64,000 bases of DNA from Colius striatus (lineage: Eukaryota > Chordata > Aves > Coliiformes > Coliidae), in assembly GCF_028858725.1 (NCBI RefSeq), contig NC_084767.1, forward strand, positions 19,173,895-19,237,894, in the 5' to 3' direction. The notes beneath the pieces were generated by a model. The model worked only from the letters and a program-made list of their open reading frames with translations, had not been told where the DNA came from and made no database searches. The translations under genes were made by a program, and so were the position numbers. How positions within the stretch are numbered: position 1 is the first letter of the stretch; each line of letters begins with the position of its first letter. Of the stretch, positions 23,801 through 36,300 are shown one piece after another.

Positions 23801-26800
23801 CCTAATCTGGACCTTTAAAGTGATCTGGGGAAGGAGATTTAAAAAAAGGAAAAAGAAAAGAAAAGGGGTTGCAGATGTGCAATGGTCAGGCACTGCAGGG
23901 CCAGGACACAGCTGGATGTTCTTGAGGCTGTCCCTACTTGCTGCAGGCCTGCCTGGCCTCACTAACGTGCCTCTGGTCCCTTCTGCTACAGATTACATTG
24001 CTTTAGTGTTTTCAGGCTCTTTGCCGCTCCTACCCTCTCTGCTAGCCCACTCACACTCATGGTACTGGCTCAGTTCAAGGGATCTGTTGGTGTGTTACTG
24101 CACCGTGCCTGGGGTTTAATTTGGGCAGTTTACTTTCCATGCAAAGACAGCCCCTGTGCTGCAGCTGGCTGAAAGCCAGGGCTGCCCCAGCTGTTTGCCA
24201 AACACACTCCTGTGTGGGATGGAAACACAAGGTCCTGGGCTGGCAGCAAGGTGGCGGCTGCCCCGACTGCTCTGTCAGGGTTGTGGCATGTGGGTCCCTG
24301 TGCAGCATTGCCCTGCCCCAAAATCAGCCCTTCCTGCATGTCAGGGGATGAAGCTGAGGCCACTGTCCCACTGCCACTGCAGGAGAGGCTCTTGTTGCAA
24401 AAGGAGCACAGTGCCAGGGCTGGGGCTGGTGGGCAGTTCTGTGGCTGCAGATGCAACTCCTGCTGCTGGCTCTACCCCTTCTGATGGGTGCATGGAGCTG
24501 CCAAAGAATGGAAACAGTGGTGCTGTTGTGTGAGGCCATGCAATGCTTAGCCATGCAGTGCCATGGGAGACTGTGCAGTGCTGCAAGGTGCTGTGCAGGC
24601 CATGCCATGCTGCAGGATGCCATACAAGGTCCATACAGTGCCATGACTGGAAGACAGCAGCTGCAGCCACCCTGGCTGAGCCCTGCAGTGCTCCCTGGGC
24701 AGCAGCTCTGGCTGGAGCCCTCTGGGCCCTGTGGGAGGCTGTGATGCAGCTGCAATCAGTGCTGACTCCTTCCCACAGCTGTGCCCAGGCAGGAGTGCCC
24801 AAAAGCCCCAGCTGTGCCTGAACAGGCAGTGGGGAGCCCTGCCCAGGGGAAAGCAGCTCCCTGTGCCCTAGCCCTGCTCTGGGGACCCCAGGCAAGCTGT
24901 AACCTGCAGCAGCCTCGTCCTGTGCCATGGGGTGTCCTCCTTATGTGTGTAAGGTCATGCTCGAGTTACCACTTTATTTGTCCAAGTTGAATAGAGGTAA
25001 GTGGGACCAGCCAAAAGTCTTCCAGCTAACACAAAGCATTGTTAGGATTTGTCCCCAGCCCAGAAGCTGGTTTTGATGGTGAAGGTATTGATGAGTTTGT
25101 GTTACTGCTGAGGAAGTGAGTGGTGGCAGCAACCTGTGGCTCAGGGCAGCAGAAACATTAACCCAGTTCTAACCAGAGCCCTAACCCTGGCTTTGCAAAA
25201 AAACCCAAAACAAAGCCCCCAAAACCCAGCTCACTGATGCCCAACAAATTGAAAGATGGATTGAGGTCTGCAGGTGCCATCAATAATGCAAATAACTCAA
25301 AGATAAACAGAGAGCTTGGTTTTGACCAGATGATGTTTTAAAGCTCCTCCCCGCACGCCTTCCCCACGCCCCGCCCCACCAATTCACACCAGCTGTAGAT
25401 TAAAATGTAAAGCACGGAACAGTGACTGCAGCAACAGTGATAGAGCTGGGCTCCACTTGGCAGGGTTAGGTGATGTAGACATGAGCTGGTTCTGCTGACT
25501 TTGGCTGTTAGCTCTTTGTGCCAACACCCTGGGTTGTAACCTGGGTCTCTTCTCAGACCAGCCTTTGGTTTCAAGATGAGGCCAGGGGCTGGGCACATGG
25601 GGACTGCAGAGCCTGGAAGGGTAAATCCTTGTCCAGCTGCCAGAGGAGAGAGATGAGATGTAAGGTCTTTGACTGGCCACTGCTTGGTTTGGGCTACCTT
25701 TGCAGAGCTGTGGCTCCTGACAGCCTCCCCTCACTCTTCCCAGTGGAAGGATGTGCCCAGTGATTTCGGTAATTCTTTGTTCTCAGATTCCCGTGTGGAG
25801 AGGCAGCTGGGTCCCCCAGTGGAGGCTGCAGACTTGTGTGGCTTTCCCAAATGCTGCTGAGCTGGTGGAGGGGAGCACAACACCGATGGGGAGGGACCTA
25901 AATGTCTTGTTCGTACCTTGAGTTATCTGTCTGTGCACACCTACATCAAGGCAAATTAGGCTTGGCTTTAGGGCTTGTGTTTGAGGGGAGTGAAGCAGCA
26001 GATGCTGCAGTGCTTTGTGAGTGCCTGGGGTGAGTTGAAACCAACTGCTCAGGTGCAATGATGGATCTGTCATCTCTAGTCAGGTGTGGGACCTGTTGTC
26101 TGCAGTTCTGACCTGCACTTTGGGCCTTTGTGAATGTTCATTTCTTTGCTCCATCGTGGGTGAGTAGCATGAGCTAAAGCCTAAATATTCATGATTAGGT
26201 ACAATGGTTTTGTTCAGTCCAGCTGAGCACTTTTATCAAGGAATTGAGAAGCACATTCAGGTAAATTATGTCATTACTGGCTGAGAAACCAAGGCACAAG
26301 CAGAGGTTCTGGACAGCAAGGCAGGGACAATCCCCTTCACCTTGTTCAGCTGCTGCTCCTTTACTCCAGGTGGTTCAATGAGTGGGCAGCCAGCACCTGG
26401 GGAAGGGTCTGCCGGCTGCTCTGTCCGAAGGAGGCTGCTGCTCAGCATGGGCAGGAGTTTCCATTTCAAACAGTTCCCAGGGAATGATTTTGTCATGGCA
26501 TGAGATGCAAAGCCCTGTACCTGGGCTTCAGCATGAGCTACTTGTGCTGAATTCCTACAGTTTGCATGGACGTTCATGTCAGTGTCCTTATCTCTTGCTG
26601 GTTTTAGTTTGGAGCAAAAGTAAAATTCTTGGAGGAATTTTACTGCTCTCTCAATCTGCACTAAAAGGACATAAAGCAACTCCAAAGTCCTTGAGATAAA
26701 TCCAGTGCTGGATACTGGCACAGAGCAGTGAAGTGGAGAACAGATGTATTTGGGACCACCTGCCCCTTGTCCTTTGGTCCTACCTCGTTGCCAGCTTTAT

Positions 26801-27573
26801 GGAGAGGCTTCTATCAGTCAGTCTGGATCTGTTACCTCAAACTTCCCATCTGGAAAGAGGAGGAAGCAGCATTTCACAGGCCCAAACTTCTCAAAGCTGC
26901 TGGGAATGACCATGTCCACATGTTAAGCAAAACCTGAGCCAGCTGACTTTCAGGCAAGAGCAGCACGGGCAGGGCCCTGCTGGGAGGAAGAGAAAGCAGA
27001 GGAAGGCTCTGCCTCCTACCTTTCCCCTCAGTGATCTACTGATGTGTGCCCTCTTATTGAGATGTGGCTTACAGGAACATGCCCGTGTTGCTCTGCTGAA
27101 GGTGTGTTTGCACAGCAGGCAACCTGAGGGTCATTTCAGCCCCTTACACAAAACAGGCTTTGAGAGTTCAGCAGGTGCCAAGAGGAGAGATGCAATTAAG
27201 GGAACTTGTTTTTTTTGGAGATGTAAGACTTCTATTAAGCAAAGCAAGCACTTGGTTTATGTCCCTGCTAATTGAAGTAAATTGCTTTCTGCAATCAAAT
27301 TGGGAAGTTCCCCTTCTGATTACAACGCAAGTTGTGCTTTAGTACATGATTTCCAGTATTTAGTCTGGTTTTAATGTTCTCCTTTTAACAAATTTTGTGT
27401 ATTCAATTGACTTCTGTGAGCCTGCAGTGGTGGGATTTGAAGGGCCCTACCAGAAAAGACAGGAGGGATTTCTTTGCCTTGTGATTCTTTTTCTCATCTC
27501 CCAGCCTGTGTTCCCCAGTGCATCATTGAGAGAGATCTTGGATAATTTTGAAGCTGAGTCAGTGGCTGGTCCT
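17831..27573. other. Intergenic region, left part (no gene recognised)
   Basis: The possible reading frames here are short, overlap on both strands and show no recognisable protein family. Composition alternates between AT-rich sequence (19.2 kb, 22.4-22.7 kb) and GC-richer blocks (22.8-25 kb). A block at 23.10-23.29 kb has homeodomain-type TAATTA/TAATTG motifs, and 24.53-24.68 kb holds a degenerate CATGCAGTGC-like repeat. I see no mobile element that I can name. Confidence 0.6.
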
Positions 27574-27693
27574 CCCCTTCCCCTTCCCCTTCCCCTTCCC
27601 CTTCCCCTTCCCCTTCCCCTTCCCCTTCCCCTTCCCCTTCCCCTTCCCCTTCCCCTTCCCCTTCCCCTTCCCCTTCCCCTTCCCCTTCCCCTT
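27574..27693. repeat. (CCCCTT)20 hexanucleotide microsatellite
   Basis: Exactly 20 uninterrupted CCCCTT units (120 bp), i.e. GGGGAA on the other strand. It is homopyrimidine/homopurine throughout and is followed by a pyrimidine-rich TCTTCTTTTTTCTC extension. The long open frames across it (Leu-Pro, Phe-Pro, Gly-Lys or Gly-Glu repeats) are by-products of a period divisible by three, not genes. Confidence 0.98.
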
Positions 27694-29049
27694 CCCTCTT
27701 CTTTTTTCTCTCTTCAAGGATAAAAAAAGCTCTCTTGAACTGAAAACACACAAAAGACTTCACACCTCCACAACTGAACCAGTTGCTCTCACTCCTGCAG
27801 CAATAGCAGTGGCAGCACCTAAGATGCAAACCCCCAGCACAGAGGTACTTGGTTGGGTGAAAGTCTCTTCAGGAACAGTGGGACAAAGTCATGGAGGTGA
27901 CCGTACCTTCACTCCTCCAGCCCAGGTGGTGTGACAGCCTGGTTGTGGGAGTTTGCACTAGCAGCCCAGAAACCAACAATAAAAGGAAACCAACAATAAA
28001 AGGTATTTAAAGGTAAATGTGAGTAGGATGGCTTGCATCCTGCCTGCCCAAAATGCCACAGAGCCTGCCTGAGCCCTTGGCTGCCTTGTTCCCTGGGCTG
28101 GCATTGGGGACAGCTCACCTGAGAGCCTGCGTCTCTTGGTAACACCAATTTGACTATGGTCTTGGGAGGCCGGAGGGTGCACAGCATCTCCAAATCTGCA
28201 GGGATGTGAGCATGGCTGCCTGCGGAGGGACATAGCCAGGGGCTGACCCGGTAACCAGCAGACAGTTACCTGTCTGTCCCCTAAACAGCTCTTCCTGGAG
28301 CTGGGTAGGAGAACTCAGAAAAGGGGCGGGGGATTTGCTGGGCTGGAGTCAGTTCTGTGGCTGGTGCTGGCTTCGCAGCTCTCTCCTGGCACTGGTGAGG
28401 CCACACGAGCTCGTGGTCCCTCTTAGAAGCAAGTTGTGTGAATTGAGGACTTTGGTTTTGTCCTGTGGCTGCAAAGTCAAAAGCAAAGCCTGCCCGTGGG
28501 AGTATGCTACTGTAGGCATCGATACCGAATAGGCACATCCCAGGGTTTTGCCGTTGCTCTCAGTAAGAGCAGATTTGGGTTGCTCGTGGTGACTTGAATT
28601 ACTGCCTTTGTGGCCAGTAGTCAGAAGAGAGGAGCCAGTTGTATTCTGGACTGCAACAGCTCTGTGCTGTGATGACAGGATCAAAACATGAAGGATCCTG
28701 CTTCTTGGGGAAGTGCAGGAATCTGAAACATCTGGTAAGTTTGTTTGTGCTTGTGTTGCCTTCCTTAGTGCCTTTGTTCATCCCTTCCAATTACTGCTTC
28801 TAAGTATAAACTTAAAGCAGAGACTAGGCCGAGTTTGTGGGGAACATATGGACAAATGAAAAATAAACAGCATGAGGAATTCCTGGCTAATGAGCTCTTG
28901 GATGATAAGATACCACTGAAAAAAAAAAGGAAAAGACAGAGGTCTGAGCTTCAGCTCTGTCATATCATGAGAAGAAAAGTTCACTAATGATACCAAAGAA
29001 CAACGTTTTGATGCTGCACTGCAGCAGATCTGTAGATCTATTGCAGATT
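27694..29049. other. Intergenic, no gene recognised
   Basis: Unique sequence with no coding or RNA signal that I recognise. A short direct repeat of AACCAACAATAAAAGG occurs at about 27971-28002. Confidence 0.5.
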
Positions 29050-29112
29050 CTGCAGGGGGCTTGGACTAGGTGATCTCTAAAGGTCCCTTCCAACCCCTCC
29101 CATTCTATGATC
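29050..29112 (+). mobile_element. CR1 LINE 3'-end fragment
   Basis: The stretch GCTTGGACTAGGTGATCTCT, AAAGGTCCCTTCCAACCC and CCATTCTATGAT is the conserved 3' terminus of avian CR1 non-LTR retrotransposons, ending in the ATTCTATG-type tail. Only about 60 bp is left, consistent with the usual 5' truncation. It has no coding capacity. Confidence 0.9.
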
Positions 29113-29970
29113 TGCTATCGCCTACTCAGGCTCCAGCCTGCTGAGGACACGGTTGTCTCTTGTTTGCACTGGGCCACTACTTAGAGGCTCATTTCCACTA
29201 TGTGGAGCCTACAGCTTGATGTGGGCCACGGCCGTGGTCTTCAGCCACCAGTTCTGCTGGGCCAGGACCCCCGGAGTCATGGCAGGGCTAAAGCAGTGAC
29301 GATGGAGGAGTTGCGTCTTCTCCAAGGCCATCCGACCGTCACCAGCCGGTGGCACTGGCTCTGCGCTGGCTTCCACGCACAGCACGTGTTTTCCCCTTTT
29401 GGCCTCTCTCAATACATATGCAATTAATTACTCCAGCTGAACAACAGGAACCCGGTCCTTCCTCCTCAAGTTCAAGGTTCTTGTCTCTCTTTCTTCCTGG
29501 CAGAAGAATAGATGCTTCCTCACACTTGAGGAAAGAGTCACCCTACCAGCTTTGCTGTATGTTTGTGGTTAGGTGGCTGCTTGGATTGGTTTTGGTTTCT
29601 GATTAGCAGCTAAACTCCCTGCAAGTCAAGGTGTTCATCTCTGCTTGGCTTAGGCATCTGGATCTGACCATCAGTGCTCCTAAAATTCCCTTGACTTTTT
29701 CCTATGACCATTAAAAGCTCCCGGAGCAAACTGAAGGCTAGCACTTCACATCTGAGTGTATATCTTGTTTACCCTGACAGACTCTTTGTAAGTTCAAGGA
29801 AATGGCATTTCCTACCCAAACACCAGTGGAGACAGCGGAAGGGACGGATGAAGGGGGCCCGTGGGAGGCACGTGAGCACGTTGCCTGGGGCTGCCGCATC
29901 CCATGGGGGAGCAGGGGCTGCTGCCTTGCTGGATGCCGCTGCCTTTGTGCCCAGCTCCTTCTGGGAAGCT
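29113..29970. other. Intergenic spacer between two CR1 fragments
   Basis: No gene or named repeat is recognised. The sequence is moderately GC-rich near 29.2-29.4 kb and 29.82-29.97 kb. Confidence 0.5.
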
Positions 29971-30343
29971 GGGGTTGTTTAGTCTGGAGAAGAGGAGGCT
30001 GATTGGAAACCTGGTCACTCTCAGCAACTACCTGAAAGGGGATTGTAGTGACGTGGGAGTTGGTCTCTTCTCCCAGGCGAGGAATGATAGGAAATGGCCT
30101 CAAGTTGAACCAGAGGAGGTTTAAATTGGACATTAAGAAGGCCTTTTTCACTGAGAGGCTTGTTAGACGCTGGCACAGGCTGCCCAGGGCAGCGGTGAAG
30201 TCCTCATCCCTGGAGAAATTTAAAAGCTGTGTAGCTGAGGTGCTGAGGGACATGTTTTAGTGGTGGGCTTGGCAGTGTGAGGTCAGGGGTTGAACCTGAT
30301 GATCTTAAAGGTATTTTTCAACTGAAAAGTTTCTGTGATTCTG
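29971..30343 (+). mobile_element. CR1 LINE fragment, 5'-truncated (about 370 bp)
   Basis: It begins with the CR1 3'-region sequence TTTAGTCTGGAGAAGAGGAG, which encodes the degraded reverse-transcriptase C-terminal remnant LFSLEKRRL. It continues through GACATTAAGAAGGCCTTTTT, AGGCTGCCCAGGGCAGCGGT and TCCCTGGAGAAATTTAAAAG, and ends at TGATGATCTTAAAGG plus a decayed TTCTGTGATTCTG tail. This is the longest CR1 copy in the window. It is diverged, lacks an intact frame, and is a fossil. Confidence 0.95.
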
Positions 30344-33300
30344 CTGGTGCCCAGGGCTTTCACGGCAGATAGTCACTAACACCAGTGGATGGGGCCACCC
30401 CTGCAGCCCCACAGGCAGCGGGGAGACAAGCTGTCAGGCAGAAGGCAAGGGGATTTTATCAAGGGCTAAATGGGCAGAGAATGTGCCTAGGGATGTGAGG
30501 AGGAATCCAGTAAGCAGGCAGAGAGCTGAGGGGGGAGAGGGAGGTCTTAGTGGGTAGCAAGAGAGGACCTTGGCCAGCCAGGATCAGAGTGGGCAGCACA
30601 GCAACTGGAAAGGGGAGAAAAAAGGGAAACTCCCCTGAAAATAAAAGCAGAGAATAGAAGTGTTTCCCAGGAGTGTGAGTAAGTGTTGAGTTTCTGCCCT
30701 GGCAGGACTGCAGGACAGTGCTGGGCACTGGCAGGGGACGGCTGTGGGTTTTGGTGGGGGGAGGTTATATTTCAAGTTGCTTATGTGATCTGATCCAAAA
30801 TAGCTGTACTAGACTGTTTCCTTCCAGAGGGCAGGAATGCAGTTATAAATGCCTCTATCACTCTTCTCTCTGGCCAAAATAATATTTAAGTGTTAAACCA
30901 CACCAACCAGAATGAGGTGGCAGGTTTTGATTCCACTCAAAAACAATTAGTTAAAAAGCAAAGCAGCAAATACATTGTTTGTTACTGGTTTATGCTTCTT
31001 TTTTTCCAGGGGAAATTTGGATTCTTTAATTGGCTCAGCTGGAGAAAAAAAAACCCAGATCAAACAGCGAGTGAGCTGGAACAACAAAGGAATGTCCTGA
31101 TATTTCTTTTTCCAAGTTTAGAAATGGAAGTCAGGGCAGCCTTGGGATTTGTGGAAATTCCTCTGTGCATTGTTAGGAGGTAGAGGAAGTGGTTTAAAGT
31201 TTAGCTACTGGATTCTGCATTGCAAAGTGGGGGCCAGTTTCCATTTACCCAACTCAAGCTGCCCCTGGCCTGGCTGGCAAGGCTATGAGCTGCTGCCTGC
31301 TGCTTTGCAGCAATATGCCCTCAACATTTACCTCTCGACGAAGGCAGTTGTGCAAACACCTGGGGAGGTCTCGCCGTGCCCTCCGCTCTGGGGGCTCTGT
31401 GATGGCAGGCGGCCTAGGAAAATAAGTGGAAACATTTTCCATTCCTGCTGGTATTTCTCTCTTGCAGCTGCTTGGCATAATCAGAGCTGGAAAAGGTTGG
31501 TTTCAGTCCACCATCAGCTTCTCGAAGAACTATTCCCATTCCTGTACAAAGCTGCTCATGTAGCTGTAGAGCACATGTTTGCATTTTTACTGCCTATTTC
31601 CTGAAGCCGTTAGGGTCATTAGATAACAAGTAAGCCTACACAAGACCCCCAGGTAGATTATAAATATACTGGGGGGAATGGGGTAAGAGAAGGGAGGTCC
31701 TAGTTTAAAGCATGTGTGCTGTTTGTTTTTTCTGTTACAGTATAGATGTTTTGTTGGTGGTTTTTGTAGTGTTTTTTGGATAGCGTGCCCATGCAGCTGG
31801 AGGGTAGAGCCTATTCTCTGCCAGCTGGGCTGCAGTTGAAGAAGGCTGGAGGCAGGACATAAAATGAGATGTGCTGTCCCTGCAGCCCAGGGGTCCCCTG
31901 AGGGTATATGTCCTCTTGTCAGGCAGGAAGCGAGAGCCTCGTAGGCTCCTGCCAAGAAAAACCTCTAAAGAACATCCTCTCCACTCTGCTGAGACCGGAT
32001 GATTCTCACTCTGCTGCAGCTCCACTCTCCCCGTGGGATGGCTGTCATTTTTCCAGCCAGGGCTTTCCCCAGGTTGGTGATGAGGATGGCTCTTGCTCCC
32101 CTGTGCCACACTGCCACTTTGCTGCTGGGAGGACTTTCGAGCGGTTGCCTCTCACTGCTGGCAATTAGTGGGTTGATGCCCTGGGGCTCTGAAGCAGGGT
32201 CAGCTCTCAGATCTGAGACAAGCTGAGAGCAGCCCCAGCCGGCACCACGTTCTCCCTCCCTCATGCAGACGCTGCCTCCTACACCAGGGCTGAACGTGTT
32301 TCCCAGCTAAGCCCAGTATCAGCTCTTGGGGAGGCTTTCCGTGGCCCAGGCAGGGTGTGAGTGTAGCTGTGCCACTGCTGCAAGCTCATCTTTCCCCATG
32401 AGCATCTCCCTCCCCAGGACCTGCCCTGGCTCCACAGCCCGACTTTCCAGCCGCCTTCTGCAACTGAGTGAAGCAGAAGTGGCCCAAGACTATAAACCCT
32501 CTGGCCATGTAAGGGCTCTGGGTGCAGCAGAGGAGCAACTGGGACTGTAGGGGTTTTTTTCCCCTAAATGACTTGTGCCCATGGGCTCAGCTGGAGGGCA
32601 TCAGTGTAGCAACAGTGCAGCTGCCTGAGTCTGTGTTTCCGAATCGAAGCTGCCCCCGCTCAAAGGTGCCCCGAGAGCAGCTCTGTCCACTGTGATGCAT
32701 TTGCTATGGTCAGCTCTGTAACACTGGATGATTTTTAAGTGGTCATTTGTACATTTGTGTTTGTTTTTTTGTTTCCCCTCATACATGGTGGATATTTTTT
32801 TTGTTGTTCTAATGTTTTAACGCAGCTTCTTCCCTCTGCCAGTGGAGTGCTTTGGAAGTTAATATGAAACAGTGTTACATTTTTGTGTGTTGTGAGTTAT
32901 TTGTGCAGGCTTTTATTAAGCATGTCATGCAAGTCATCACACAAACATTTAAAAGAAAAAATCATGTGTGTGTGTTTGTACTGGGGACCAAACCCAAGAC
33001 CCATCAATACATGATGCAGGGAATTGTTCTTTGTTTTTCAGCGAATTTGAGCCCCTGTATGAGGAAACCCTCAGGGCAATAGTGGTACCTATTGTTTTAT
33101 TCAGCCCTGCCTTCCCCACTGCCTGCCACATGCACAGCATTACAAGATACTGAAATTGGGATGTGGCTGGTGCATGTGAGAGGGGCTTTGAGACACCAGC
33201 AGATCCCAGGGGACCCACACCAATTTTTCTTTTCTACTATGTTATATATAAATCTGGGACTTAGGGAGCAGTTTGGCAGGGCCAGTGCTGGCATGGCCAG

Positions 33301-36300
33301 TACAGCCTGTGGGCATAGCTCTGGCTTTGGGGACAAGGGCAAGTGTCAGGAGTTCAACACCTTGGGTTAGAGTCTCTAACATTGCCATTCTCTTGTCAGT
33401 GTCTTATGGGCAACGCCACCCTCTCCCTTGCCAAGGGCACAGGAGATCTGTTTTCAGATGGACAAGTTTCCTGCCATTTTTCCTGCAGGACTAATGCGTG
33501 CTCAGCTTTGTAGGAAACAATGGAAAAGGCAAATAAGAACTAGAAGAGTAGGGGGGTTGTTTTGTGTGCAAGCAGTGCTTCAGCTGTCCTGCTTCTGGCT
33601 GAGGCTGAGAGGTGGAAAAGGGAATTGGTTTGTTCACACAGCTTAAAAGTAGGTGGAGGTGGCAGGAGGTGCCAGTGGGGCTGCTGCTGGGTGCCAGGCA
33701 GGAGAGACTCTGCCCAGCACCGTGCCCATGAGTGCTGCTCATGGCCAGGCCTGGGCCCGGGAGTGTGGCTGGCTGCCTGAGGAGATTGGGACTGTGGGGA
33801 GGGTTACAGGATCAGGCTCTCTGGCTCTGGTTTTGGCTGTCATATGAATGGTCAGAGAGCGAAACAATGTGCCCATTTCGGCAGCTCAGACATCGCAGCT
33901 CGTGCAAAAAACTGACATTAATTTGGTTTTATTTTGAAACATCTCTTTAATATTTCCCAAGGAAGTGGAGAGGCTTCTGTAACATTTCTCAATACCTGTC
34001 AGCCTATAAAAAGCTAAAAGTTTCAAGTGGTGCTGCTGCCCCTTTGCTGACGGTGCTTCTGCAGCTCTGGCACCGCTCTCTTTGTCTGGGCACTGGCTGG
34101 ATGCTGGGCCTGTTTCTGCGGGGAAATTGTACCCAGCTGGGAGCTCTCATGCTGTGATACCGATTTTTACAATGTGCATAGGAATGAGAGAGACTTTCTT
34201 GACATAAAGGATACGACTGTCTGAATCATTCAATCTGAAGGACGAATTGGGCTCCAGGCACCTCTCTCACACAGGCACCATCCTCACTTCGAGAACAGCA
34301 GGTTTGGTGCCCACAAGATGCTCTGCTCCTTCTGCAGCCATTTGCAGTGGGACAAAATAGCTGTAAAGGTCCTGGTTTGGCTCCACCCTATGTCTCACAC
34401 TGCTAGTACCAAAATCTCTTTTTGTCAATGCTTTTAGCCTCCCCGGCAGCGTGGTCCCTGCCTCTGCCCTGCCGCACTGTCCCGGGCGTGGGGCTCCTCT
34501 AGCACGGAGGCGAGGGAGGTGTTCGTGATGAAAGGGGCTGCTGAAGCGTGTGCTCTAGTTAGTGCAAACACAAGATTATGACAGTTATGGTTGACATTTC
34601 AGGGTTTTTAACTCCCTTTTTTTCTTCCAAAGTATGTAATTTGGGGGGCAGCCTTTTTGTTGTAGCATGATCATTATTATAATAATTTTATTTCCAATGC
34701 TTGCGGTGTGGAAACCAAGAAATCCAGAGGGAGCAGGACAACCATTCTGTGAACTGACAGAAGGAATCATGAAAATCAAACAGAAATTTCAGTGGAAGTG
34801 TGTGGCTGAGAGTTCCTGACTCCTGGGACCTGCTCCAGGCTGAGAAAGAAGCACAGCTCCTGCTCCGATCTATGCTGCCCTTACAGATCTAGAAACTAGA
34901 TAATAAGTCAGTGACAAGTGATATTTCCCCAGGAAAAAGGCAAGGAGGGAACTTTGACAGTAAAAAGACAAGATTTAGTCTCCCTTGAGCTCTTGGCAGT
35001 GGCTGGTGCCATCATGTTGAGGTGATGCATAGGGTTACCTACTGTTCTTCCAAAGGCTGGGTGCTGTGTTTTAGCACCAAATGCCATTTTAGAGCATCAT
35101 ACAATCCTTATTTGTATTATTTTCTCTAAACACTAAGTATGTGCTGAGATTCCCTAAATATCCACATGTGTTTAGCCAGTGTTTTACTTGCAGCTTGAAT
35201 GAGCTGTTCAAGGCTGACCCTGGTTTGAGTGAGTCTGGGTGGCTTCTGTTGAAGCCATCTGAGATCCTCTGTTCTGTGAGGCTTTGACATAAATATCCAA
35301 AAGAGCTTGCTGCTCCTGGTTCTGGTTTGTGTATTCAAGTTTTAGTCAGGAAGCATGATCCGAGCATTCTTCCCTTGGGTTAAAGAAGGCATTTGCCTTA
35401 CCAAGGGGTGATGGTCTTTGCTTGTGAGAGTACCTGGGTGCTTGAGCAGCAGCTGCCCTGCCTGAGGGGTGGGACTGCCCTGTCCTGCAAACCTACCAGC
35501 AGCCTGGAGGGGAAACCTTGGCTCTGAGCTCAGAGCACAGCTTGGGGTGATGATGGTGGTGATGTGTGGGGGTGTGATGCAGTGGTTGGTGTCCCGGCAC
35601 GGTGGGGCACCTGAAGGGAGCAGAATGGGCAGACTGGGAGAGTAAAAAATGCCAAGGTGAAAATAAATCATGTAAGGAAGAAAATTCTCATTTGCTGAAA
35701 GGAGGAGTTGTTTGTTGGTAATAAGGAATGAGGTTTTACAAAGGCCTTATGTCCAAAACTCTTTAACTTTTCCTGGCATTTCCCATCCATTCCATTGTTA
35801 AGCTCTCTGCCGTCGGAAAGCAGTGTTGGGCCAAGGCGCTCGGTGATCTCATCTCGAAGGCTTCTGCAGTCGCCTGTGTTTACGCCCCTCACAGCATTTG
35901 CTCCCCAGATTTGATTTCCTACTTTGAAGAAGAAGAAGAAAAAAAACCTCCTTCATTTGTGCAGTAGGCTCCCCCCACCTCAGGCACTGGGGCTGTGAGG
36001 AAAATAGCACCTCGGTGACTTTCAAGGAGAGGATAGACCACAGCGGATTCCCACAATTTATAAGAGGAGACAGGAAGGCCTCAGTGACTCATAAACACTA
36101 ACAGATTCTCTGTATGAGTTTCTCTTTGTTGTTTGTTATCCTTAATTTCATGGTTTTCCTTCTTTTGAGCATGTTTGTATATTTTAGACGATGCCATCAT
36201 TTTGTCAGGACACTTTGTGTGTGGTTCCCACACAGGAGCAATGTTGTCTGCCCGATGGCTCTGCTCAGAAAGATGAAAAAAAAAGCAGCCAGTGGAAACC

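Noticed and set aside
22036..25000. Several 90-195 codon frames in the GC-richer intergenic block
   Set aside because: They overlap on both strands, show no family resemblance and no splice or promoter support. Part overlies a degenerate repeat.
25165..25215. Telomere-like CCCTAACCC
   Set aside because: Only one unit is present, with no tandem array, so it is chance.
27397..27934. Long open frames with Leu-Pro, Phe-Pro, Gly-Lys or Gly-Glu repeats
   Set aside because: They are generated on both strands by the CCCCTT hexamer array, whose period is a multiple of three. They have no conserved domain or gene context.
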